Below are positions 57,377 through 64,000 of a stretch of DNA of 64,000 nucleotides, one piece after another. Within the stretch, counting starts at the first letter, position 1. Every line of letters starts with the position of its first letter. Position numbers and translations under genes: made by a program. Source of the DNA: an uncultured Alphaproteobacteria bacterium (GTDB taxonomy: Bacteria; Pseudomonadota; Alphaproteobacteria; CAAHEQ01; UBA3637). Under the pieces are notes generated by a model. It was not told the DNA's origin and made no database searches. It worked only from the letters and a program-made list of their open reading frames with translations. The DNA lies in the NCBI GenBank assembly GCA_934234055.1, contig CAKQGY010000006.1, positions 22,018 through 86,017 of the forward strand, given 5' to 3'.

Positions 57377-58765
57377 TTACTCACATAACGCATGGGTTTG
57401 CGTTTCATTAGCGTGAAGCCGTGTAGCAACGTTACTGCCAACGAAAGAAGGACCACCACCAAGAGACATGATATATGCCTTGTCAGAATCATATTTTTTG
57501 TCTATCCATACATCATGAGAAATACCAACAAAAGTATTTTCAAAATAGCGTTCCCCGTATCCCTCTGAATAATTTTCATCAACAGTTATTGTTTTTCCAG
57601 TTTGGGCAGTTAGAATTCTACTTAACGTTTCAAAGCCAACCAATTTTTTATTCTGCGCTTGACACCAATTGTTGGAACTTTCCCAATTCATAGGACTTGG
57701 TGCATAAACTAGGCCTTGAATATTTAAGCCAGATCCTAATCCTGGTGTGCATATTCCACCTCCTGGGTACATCGTTGGTGAAACACGGCAAAAGTAGCGC
57801 TCATCGCAATCTGCATTTGATAAGCATCTTTGATTATTGTTTTCCACACACACATTTCTATCTGAATCACAGCTGTTTTTCCCATCGGTTCGTTCGGCGC
57901 AATCTGTATCACTTACACATCCCACACACGTCTTCGTGCTTTCGTTCCAATTTGGTTTATCAGCCGGACAGGTGCACGAACAATCCGCCGGATTTTGAGT
58001 GCGTCCTCCTGTGCAAGCCTCTTGACACACACATTTCATATCTCCGGTGCACTTGTGTGTTGTCGCGGGGCAATTTGTCTCATCGGTCAAGATCAGGCCG
58101 CTGGTATCCCCGCCTGTCGGCACACAAACCGTCGTCGCTGCTACTTTACAGCACTTTCCTTGCGCATTTTCATCACACAGATAGACGGTTGTTTCAACTC
58201 CCGCTTGTCCTCCCAGTTCACAAGCCTCTCCCGGATTCCCCGGCCCGACGTTATTGCCTCCGCCGGCGGTTTGTGTCCCGTCTAAAGAGGCATTAAACGC
58301 AAACACGATTTCATTATCCGTTTCGGCACAAGTATGATCCGATTTTTCTCCTTGCTCCCATATGGTATCCTGTCCCAACAAGATTGCTTCCGCCATTTTC
58401 AATCCCCCGCTTAAAACATGATCGCACACGCCCCGCGGAACTTTTGACACGATAATATCAAAGCCGGTTTGATCGGGCTCCAAAGCCACCGGGAATGCCC
58501 CGACCGCCGTTCCGAATTCGGTATCCAATGCATGCGAATTGATGTCTAACCCCTGTAAAGCCATCGGCGACAGCGCAATCGCGCGTTTACTTACATTGTC
58601 CAAGATTTCGTTGGCGTTATGCTTGTCCATCGCGTAATTAAACCCGGCTACACCCCCAACGGTCAATACACCGATAATCGCCAATACCCCCAGCATTTCC
58701 ACCATAGAACGACCGGATTCGGTAGGCGGCATATTCATTTTATTTTTATTTAATTTTTGTCCCAT
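57377..58765 (-). CDS. prepilin-like Cys-rich surface protein
   Basis: 462 aa from ATG 58765 with CAGGAGACAGAATAGT upstream. The N-terminal leader ends ...PPTESG; the helix starts RSMVEMLGVLAIIGVLTVGG, with Glu at +5 as in type IV pilins. The helix runs to residue about 50 (FNYAMDKHNANEIL). The middle is Cys-rich, EGF-like (CVSDTDCAERTDGKNSC, CRVSPTMYPGGGICTPG). The C-terminal region again looks C-type-lectin-like (PSPMNWESSNNWCQAQNKK, then W, then HALCE). It should be exported and assembled at the surface. Preceded by a structured leader of about 200 nt. Confidence 0.88.
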   Translation of the reverse strand: MGQKLNKNKMNMPPTESGRSMVEMLGVLAIIGVLTVGGVAGFNYAMDKHNANEILDNVSKRAIALSPMALQGLDINSHALDTEFGTAVGAFPVALEPDQTGFDIIVSKVPRGVCDHVLSGGLKMAEAILLGQDTIWEQGEKSDHTCAETDNEIVFAFNASLDGTQTAGGGNNVGPGNPGEACELGGQAGVETTVYLCDENAQGKCCKVAATTVCVPTGGDTSGLILTDETNCPATTHKCTGDMKCVCQEACTGGRTQNPADCSCTCPADKPNWNESTKTCVGCVSDTDCAERTDGKNSCDSDRNVCVENNNQRCLSNADCDERYFCRVSPTMYPGGGICTPGLGSGLNIQGLVYAPSPMNWESSNNWCQAQNKKLVGFETLSRILTAQTGKTITVDENYSEGYGERYFENTFVGISHDVWIDKKYDSDKAYIMSLGGGPSFVGSNVATRLHANETQTHALCE

Positions 58766-58967
58766 ACTATTCTGTCTCCTGTTAAGAAATCGCCTTTGGT
58801 GTCTAAGGCGACTGGAAGTTGAAATCTATTTACCAGAATAGTGTGGCATATTCGCCACATGGCTTATTTTGCCACCTTCCAGTCGAAACTGAAAGGTGTT
58901 TGACGCCGATGGTTTTCGGCAACTGATAAAAGGATTTCAAACCTTGGGGTAGACACCACCCTACCTT
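58766..58967 (-). promoter_or_regulatory. structured 5' leader, possible riboregulator
   Basis: RNA order: hairpin CCTTTCAGT-TTCG-ACTGGAAGG (58897-58876), hairpin TGTGGC/GCCACA (58859-58842), then CTTCCAGTCG (58818-58809), which can instead pair with CGACTGGAAG of the first hairpin, then hairpin CGCCTT/AAGGCG (58810-58791) close to the ribosome binding site. Two mutually exclusive pairings are thus possible. Confidence 0.5.
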
Positions 58968-58973
58968 GGGTAC

Positions 58974-59002
58974 AGTATATAAGACTTCCTTATAATTTTC
59001 AA
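58974..59002 (-). promoter_or_regulatory. promoter of the second prepilin-like gene
   Basis: Minus strand TTGAAA (59002-58997), 17-base spacer, TATACT (58979-58974), giving a leader of about 200 nt. Confidence 0.65.
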
Positions 59003-59052
59003 GCGTTATTTTTACCTTCCGATAAAAAATTATACGGCGGTTCATTATTTAC

Positions 59053-59081
59053 TTGACTTTCGGTACGGAATTTTCTATAAT
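59053..59081 (+). promoter_or_regulatory. promoter of rho
   Basis: TTGACT 59053-59058, 17-base spacer, TATAAT 59076-59081, 60 bases before ATG. Confidence 0.8.
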
Positions 59082-59140
59082 ACCCTTATCACAAACCGTG
59101 ATAAGCTTATTTCCCACTTTTTATTGATACAAGGAATCCC

Positions 59141-60400
59141 ATGCAATTAAAGGATTTGAAAAAGAAAACGCCGACGGAATTGTTGGCCTATGCCGAAGAA
59201 CTTGAAGTTGAAAATGCAGCCTCTTTGCGCACCCAAGATTTAATGTATGCCATTTTGAAGCGCCTGTCCGAAACCGAGACAATGCTGTATGGTGAAGGCG
59301 TGCTGGAAGTTGTCCAAGACGGCTTTGGCTTTTTGCGCTCGGCCGAGGCAAATTATCTGGCCGGCCCTGATGATATTTATGTAGCTCCGACGCATATTAA
59401 AAAGTGGGGATTACGCACCGGTGATACGATTGAAGGTGAAATCAGCGCTCCGCAAGACGGCGAAAAATACTTTTCTTTAACCAAAATCAATGCGGTCAAT
59501 TTTGTTAATCCCGAAGAATTACGCTATCGGATCAACTTTGACGATTTGACCCCGCTGTATCCCGAAACCCCGATTAAAATGGAGCACGATATGGCGCCGA
59601 ATGATAAAGATTTAACGGCTCGTATCATAGATTTAATCTGTCCTCAGGGGTTCGGTCAGCGCAGCCTGATTGTGGCGCCGCCGCGCACGGGTAAGACGGT
59701 GATGCTGAAAAATATCGCCCATGCCATTACTGCGAATTATCCCAAGGCTCACCTGATTATGCTGTTGATTGACGAACGCCCCGAAGAAGTGACGGATATG
59801 ATTCGCTCGGTCAAAGGGGAGGTCATCAGCTCCACTTTTGACGAACCGGCTGCCCGCCATGTTCAAGTTGCCGAAATGGTTATTCAAAAGGCCAAACGCT
59901 TGGTGGAACATAAAAAAGATGTGATTATCTTGTTGGATTCCATTACGCGGTTGGCACGGGCTTATAACACGGTTATTCCGACTTCCGGCAAAGTTTTGAC
60001 CGGTGGTGTGGATGCGAATGCTTTGCAAAAGCCCAAACGCTTTTTCGGTGCTGCGCGGAATATAGAAGAGGGAGGATCTTTGACGATTTTCGGAACGGCT
60101 TTAATTGATACCGGATCGCGTATGGATGAAGTCATTTTTGAAGAGTTCAAAGGCACCGGCAACAGCGAAATCATCTTGGATCGCAAGGTGTCGGACAAAC
60201 GAATTTTCCCGGCTATTGATGTGACCAAGTCCGGCACGCGTAAGGAAGAGTTGCTGGTGGATAAGAATCGCCTGCCCAAAATGTGGGTTTTGCGCCGTGT
60301 GTTGATGCCCATGGGCGTCACGGATTCTATGGAGTTTTTGATGGATAAACTGCGCCAAACCAAAACAAATGATGATTTTTTTCAGATGATGAATCAATAA
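59141..60400 (+). CDS. rho: transcription termination factor Rho
   Basis: 419 aa, typical length. Hexameric RNA-dependent ATPase that ends transcription. The N-terminal helical part (MQLKDLKKKTPTELLAYAEE) is followed by the cold-shock RNA-binding fold (GFGFLRSAEANYLAGPDDIY), Walker A APPRTGKT near residue 180, Walker B VIILLDSITRLARAYN, the Q-loop region, and R-loop GGVDANALQKPKRFFGAARN (in parts). Intact and core-like codon use. Own promoter. Confidence 0.97.
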   Translation: MQLKDLKKKTPTELLAYAEELEVENAASLRTQDLMYAILKRLSETETMLYGEGVLEVVQDGFGFLRSAEANYLAGPDDIYVAPTHIKKWGLRTGDTIEGEISAPQDGEKYFSLTKINAVNFVNPEELRYRINFDDLTPLYPETPIKMEHDMAPNDKDLTARIIDLICPQGFGQRSLIVAPPRTGKTVMLKNIAHAITANYPKAHLIMLLIDERPEEVTDMIRSVKGEVISSTFDEPAARHVQVAEMVIQKAKRLVEHKKDVIILLDSITRLARAYNTVIPTSGKVLTGGVDANALQKPKRFFGAARNIEEGGSLTIFGTALIDTGSRMDEVIFEEFKGTGNSEIILDRKVSDKRIFPAIDVTKSGTRKEELLVDKNRLPKMWVLRRVLMPMGVTDSMEFLMDKLRQTKTNDDFFQMMNQ

Positions 60401-60405
60401 AACGC

Positions 60406-60433
60406 TTGACAGAATGGAAAAATCAGGTAAAAT
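60406..60433 (+). promoter_or_regulatory. promoter of the secreted coiled-coil gene
   Basis: TTGACA 60406-60411, 16-base spacer, TAAAAT 60428-60433, directly after the rho stop. Confidence 0.7.
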
Positions 60434-60459
60434 GAAACCATAGGAAAGGAGATTATCAC

Positions 60460-61683
60460 ATGAAAATATCATCACTTTTAATGCTTTCAGTCGCTTTCTC
60501 GTTGGGTTTTTCATTTGTGCCGGCTCATGCTGCTACGGTTAAATACGCCGGTAATGGCGAAATTGACTGGCACGCCAGCGTTGACGATTTAACAGCCCTG
60601 GACAAATCCGTCGCCCAACGGTATCAAGATACTTTACCGGATTGGACTGCAACGCGTGTCAAAGAGGCTACCGAAAATAAAGCCGATTTAGCTATTAAGC
60701 AAGCGAGTGCAATCGCCGGAGGTGTCAAAGGGTTGCAACAACAACGCGATGCTCTGGAAAGCGCGATTGGTGCCGTTAAAAAAGCGCAAGAAGAACAAAC
60801 AATTGTTGATGCGGCTATTTCTATGAAAGAAAAGGAAATGGCAGACATGGATTCATCTATGGCAGCTCTGGATATGTCTATGGCCAAGTTAGATGAGGAA
60901 ATGGCTGCGTTGGACAAAGAAGCGGAGAACATCAAAGCCGGTAATCTGTATGGGGAAGGTTTAGCCGATGTCGGTTTGGTGGATTCGGTGACGATGGGCA
61001 AAATGTTTGAAAATGAATTACAATATAAAGAGTTGGAGGCTAAAAAAGCTGAGTTGATGGCTCAGAAAGAAGGGGTTGTAGCCAAAAAAGCGGATTTAGC
61101 CGACCAGAAAAAAAACATGGAAGCTGAGAAGGCTCAGCTGGATATGCGAAGCCAAGAGTTGGCCGCGCAAAAAGATGCTGCTATGGCTAATTATCGCCAA
61201 GCTGCGGATTCTATGAATGCGGCAGATGCGAATCTGCGGAATATTTTGGGCAGTATGGATAAAGGTGCCAGTAACGCCTTGTATGGTGAGGCATTAAAAG
61301 GCACAGATCTTTCTGATATGTCATCTGTTAAAGCAGCCATGCAAACAGAGGATGGTCGTGCTGCACTGCAAAAGAACTTGGACAATATGTATGATAAATA
61401 CATGTCTGCAACCCCCAAGTTGGATTTGAATAAGAAAGAAGATCGGGCTTATGCCGAATCGTTTATTCAAGCGCTTTCCGGCGAGACATTGTCCAAAGGT
61501 GAAATCTCGTATTTGGATCCGTCTGTGTCCTATTTGACCAAAGATGGCACGGGCATCACTCATGACCCGTATACGAAATCGCAAGGAAAAACATCCGAGG
61601 ATAATTCCGGCAGCGGTTTTAACCCGCTTAATCCGTTGGATCCTTTTGGTGTTTATGGCCAGTTTGGGACTTTTGGCCAATAG
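60460..61683 (+). CDS. exported Met-rich coiled-coil protein
   Basis: 407 aa from ATG 60460 (AAAGGAGATTATCAC). Signal peptide ISSLLMLSVAFSLGFSFVPAHA. A long helical region (about residues 65-265) with heptads rich in Ala, Lys and Met and internal near-repeats (MAALDMSMAKLDEEMAALDK) would form a rod-like coiled coil. A Gly/Asn/Pro-rich tail (GSGFNPLNPLDPFGVYGQFG) ends the protein. Probably periplasmic or surface-attached structural protein; no known family recognised. Confidence 0.78.
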   Translation: MKISSLLMLSVAFSLGFSFVPAHAATVKYAGNGEIDWHASVDDLTALDKSVAQRYQDTLPDWTATRVKEATENKADLAIKQASAIAGGVKGLQQQRDALESAIGAVKKAQEEQTIVDAAISMKEKEMADMDSSMAALDMSMAKLDEEMAALDKEAENIKAGNLYGEGLADVGLVDSVTMGKMFENELQYKELEAKKAELMAQKEGVVAKKADLADQKKNMEAEKAQLDMRSQELAAQKDAAMANYRQAADSMNAADANLRNILGSMDKGASNALYGEALKGTDLSDMSSVKAAMQTEDGRAALQKNLDNMYDKYMSATPKLDLNKKEDRAYAESFIQALSGETLSKGEISYLDPSVSYLTKDGTGITHDPYTKSQGKTSEDNSGSGFNPLNPLDPFGVYGQFGTFGQ

Positions 61684-61708
61684 TATTCTTGAATAATCAG
61701 ATGATATT

Positions 61709-61760
61709 AACCCCGTTCGGTGCTTTTCAAAAACTTTCGGGCGGGGTTTTTCTTTTTTTT
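61709..61760 (+). terminator. rho-independent terminator
   Basis: AACCCCG (61709-61715) pairs with CGGGGTT (61742-61748), followed by T-runs; the loop holds a second small stem (GAAAGT-type). Confidence 0.7.
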
Positions 61761-61772
61761 GTAAAAAAACAC

Positions 61773-61801
61773 TTGACAATGGCAAAAAAAACAGGCATAA
61801 T
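61773..61801 (+). promoter_or_regulatory. promoter of tRNA-Tyr
   Basis: TTGACA 61773-61778, 17-base spacer, CATAAT 61796-61801. Confidence 0.75.
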
Positions 61802-61816
61802 AGAGCCACTTCCGAT

Positions 61817-61902
61817 GGAAGGGTGGCCGAGTGGTTAATGGCAGCAGACTGTAAATCTGCCGACTTATGTCTACGAAAGTTCGAATCTTTCCCCTTCCAC
61901 CA
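61817..61902 (+). tRNA. tRNA-Tyr (GTA)
   Basis: Acceptor GGAAGGG/CCCTTCC, anticodon stem CAGA/TCTG around loop CTGTAAA (anticodon GTA), long variable arm as in bacterial tRNA-Tyr, T loop TTCGAAT and encoded CCA. Confidence 0.95.
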
Positions 61903-62562
61903 TCTTGTTTTCTCTGACCGCTCATTCCGGGCGGTTTTTTTTATCCGCCTCCGACATCAGTTTATTATAATTTTGCTCATCCTGTTTTTGGTGGTGTTTG
62001 AGCGATGCGCGCAAATTTCCCCTTTTCTCGTTATTTTAAAGAGGGCGGTGGAATCCTGCCCCGAAGAATCCATAGTTATGTAATTCCGAAGCGTCATTCA
62101 AAGGACTGCGCAAGCGAAGACCTGCCGGTGTGCCGGTCAAGTGCGCAAAGCATTGAGCCTTGTCTTGAACAAATCCGACCCTGCGCACGCCGTTCAAGGC
62201 TTAGGTGGAATTGAGTTTTTTCCTTGTTTGCCCTATGACAATCCGTAATAATATAATGCAGCATAAACAGTTGTTGTCGTCTGTGATAAATAACAGATTT
62301 TATTTTGATGCGTTCCGGTATCTGTCAAAGCGTTTTTGGAAATTATCAGGCAGACGCACACTTATGCGCCTGCCATTGACATTTGTATATTGAGTCTTCC
62401 CACATCAATTATTCCATATTATCACAAATTATTTCAAAATGCAATAAAAAAATAAAATTTTTTCGCGTTGTGGTTGCAAAATCGTCATTTTTTCTAGCCT
62501 TTCTTAATCCATAACACACCATTTTAATAGTTTAATATATCCTAACAGTTGTGTAATATAAC
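61903..62562. repeat. gene-free region with dispersed repeat
   Basis: No convincing gene. 62061-62087 (CCGAAGAATCCATAGTTATG..) matches 52389-52414 nearly exactly, and 62196-62215 (AAGGCTTAGGTGGAATTGAG) resembles 57215-57234. The stretch between contains GC-rich short inverted repeats (GCGCAAG/CTGCGC-type). From 62400 on it is A/T-rich. Confidence 0.5.
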
Positions 62563-62608
62563 AAAAAAAAGCGAATCGGCTCGATAAATCTATCTCCGAT
62601 TCGGCTTT
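62563..62608 (-). terminator. terminator of the third prepilin-like gene
   Basis: AAAGCCGAATCGG pairs with CCGATTCGCTTT (minus strand), followed by T8. Confidence 0.8.
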
Positions 62609-62725
62609 AAAGTACATGTCAAGTCCTATTTTATATGGAGTCGCACTTGTTTGAATTATTCTCGCTCCACAGAATGGAGCAGCTTTTTGTCCCATCGTAC
62701 GAAATTCATTTCTTCAGAATTCAAC

Positions 62726-64000
62726 CTATCCACTGCATTCTGCCTGCTGTTCGGCTGTCAATCCCGAAGTATCTGGCGGGCACAACTTGCACAAATCGCC
62801 ATCCATATATCGTTGGCCGGCACACCGTGCGCAGTCGGTTGCTTGCGCTTCCCATGCCTCAGATGATTGACAAGTACGGCATCTCATTAAGCCGATTAAT
62901 TGCCCGTTTGCAGAATACTGTCGGCCTATTACAAACATATTATCACAGGAGAGGCAACTACGCAAAGCCTCGTCGGTGATATTATAGGGCCGAGGTCTGA
63001 CTCCATCTTGTGAGAAATAGCCCCACCCGATAACAAAATCCTTACCACACGTTCGGCAATAACCAAAATGATCGAAGAATTGTCCGTTGCCGCATGTTTT
63101 GGCACATACCCCTGAATTATAATAGTTGAGTATAAAACGCCGGCCGGGACACTTTTGGCACTCTCTGGCCCGCGCATAGATTAGGTCTAAATCTTCTTTT
63201 TCTTGTAGTTGATCACTGCCCATCCATTCGCGTTGTCCAAGAGAATCACAGGAAAAGCATTTTTCTGTCACATTAGCCCCTTTGAAAATGCCACTGACCA
63301 TATTCGGATTTGGGCACGATTCTTGCAAGCAATGCTCGCCGTCGGCGCTGATCGTTCCGGCGCAATAGATGCAATAATCTGTATTGTTTTTGTAAAAATT
63401 GCGAGAAAAATAATGATTAGGGCATCTTAAACATTGCTCCTTGGTCATACCTTTCAAATACAGTTTTTCACAGGTAGAGCAACCCCACATCGGATCATCA
63501 TATTCCCCGGCTTTGCATTTTTGGCACTGCCCGCTGACGCAATTCGGGGTATCACCGGGACAGGCGGAGTCGGTATCGGTGCAAAAGCCGCGCTGACAGG
63601 TCTGACAACCCGTGCAGCCCTCGTCGCTTGTGCACCGCGTCCCCGATGTCCCCCGCGACAAACTATCCGTAAAGATAAACGACATCGTATTTAATTCTTT
63701 ATTGCAATCCTTGCCATCCTCGTTGATCCACAGGGTATCCAGCCCCCGCCACCCCTCGGCCATCGCTTGGATTTGACTGCATACCGCTTCGGGCACATCT
63801 TTGACATAGACTTCAAAGTAAGCATTTGTATCCGACAATAATCCCAGTTCTACACCATATCCGCTGGGTGTTTTGTCGGGATAGTCCAGCAGGGACAAAT
63901 GATTACTCCCTGCCAGCATTTGTCGGCTCCCTTCAATGGCCAGTTGATTGACATAGTTCACGGTCGCATTGGCGCGTTGCTTGTTCATAGCGTAATTAAA
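62726..64000 (-). CDS. prepilin-like Cys-rich surface protein, 5' end beyond window
   Basis: Minus-strand frame open to the right edge, at least 424 codons. The first visible residues FNYAMNKQRANATV continue the pilin-type N-terminal helix seen in the two other copies (FNYAMDKH), so the true start lies about 40-50 codons beyond the window. The body has many CxxC pairs (CTSDEGCTGCQTCQRGFC, CRTCGKDF, CQKCPGRRF, CLSCDNMF), like a furin or growth-factor-receptor-type Cys repeat array of about 15 pairs. There is no lectin-like end. Expected on the surface. Confidence 0.85.
   Translation of the reverse strand, partial: FNYAMNKQRANATVNYVNQLAIEGSRQMLAGSNHLSLLDYPDKTPSGYGVELGLLSDTNAYFEVYVKDVPEAVCSQIQAMAEGWRGLDTLWINEDGKDCNKELNTMSFIFTDSLSRGTSGTRCTSDEGCTGCQTCQRGFCTDTDSACPGDTPNCVSGQCQKCKAGEYDDPMWGCSTCEKLYLKGMTKEQCLRCPNHYFSRNFYKNNTDYCIYCAGTISADGEHCLQESCPNPNMVSGIFKGANVTEKCFSCDSLGQREWMGSDQLQEKEDLDLIYARARECQKCPGRRFILNYYNSGVCAKTCGNGQFFDHFGYCRTCGKDFVIGWGYFSQDGVRPRPYNITDEALRSCLSCDNMFVIGRQYSANGQLIGLMRCRTCQSSEAWEAQATDCARCAGQRYMDGDLCKLCPPDTSGLTAEQQAECSG

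Noticed and set aside
57697..58296. 199-codon frame antisense to the second prepilin-like gene
   Set aside because: Shadow of the Cys-rich coding strand; His/Ser/Arg-rich product typical of antisense frames.
58830..59045. 71-codon minus-strand frame before the second prepilin-like gene
   Set aside because: Its start lies upstream of the predicted promoter, and the region is better explained as structured leader.
61823..62083. 86-codon frame starting in tRNA-Tyr
   Set aside because: The first third is the tRNA; no ribosome binding site.
1..64000. CRISPR array, rRNA genes, replication origin
   Set aside because: No regularly spaced repeats, no rRNA-like sequence and no cluster of DnaA boxes noticed.

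Overview
The window looks like a chromosome segment from an uncultured, probably host-associated alphaproteobacterium. The evidence is the tig-clpP-clpX order, an alphaproteobacterial-type L33, and very large Cys-rich prepilin-like proteins with an ESGR..EMLGVLAI type N-terminus, which I associate with gut alphaproteobacterial genomes. The taxon is inferred from gene content only. Five tRNA genes are visible: His-GTG, Leu-TAG, Ala-GGC, Ser-CGA and Tyr-GTA.

Layout. 1-8.4 kb is core: trigger factor, ClpP and ClpX with an ankyrin-like gene coupled into the operon, then a flavodoxin-like protein and a flavodiiron protein. 8.4-9.8 kb holds the first prepilin-like adhesin gene. An 11-base C-tract between its best ribosome binding site/ATG and the body of the reading frame puts the two out of frame by one base, which is the classic design of a phase-variable gene. 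From the tRNA-Ala gene (10.3 kb) to about 26 kb lies an A/T-rich accessory island. It holds a DUF4268 protein, remnants of a serine recombinase and a phage-type replication gene, duplicated small-gene cassettes, a candidate small RNA, and a type I restriction-modification operon (half-S, M, S, R) with unknown membrane genes inside it, a YgjP-like metallopeptidase and a low-molecular-weight phosphatase.

26.4-28.9 kb is the most unusual locus: acetyltransferase, 62-aa Cys/Ser-rich peptide, stand-alone LanM-type dehydratase (DUF4135) without cyclase, acetyltransferase. It reads as a minimal, probably undescribed RiPP pathway. It is divergent from a short, atypical MetK preceded by a SAM-II-like leader.

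30-52 kb is mostly core: gltX, an RND efflux pump with its adaptor, a histidine kinase/solute-binding protein/queA operon, a U32 peptidase-family protein, an EAL phosphodiesterase, and gpmI, an EnvC-like factor, ctpA and rppH. 52-64 kb holds a decayed Cys-rich gene fragment, a compact MoxR-DUF58-DUF4381-TerB operon lacking the usual vWA genes, rpmG, a second prepilin-like adhesin behind a structured leader of about 200 nt, rho, a secreted coiled-coil protein, tRNA-Tyr and a third Cys-rich prepilin-like gene that runs off the right edge. Intergenic repeats sharing a CGAAGAATCCAT core are scattered near the prepilin-like genes.
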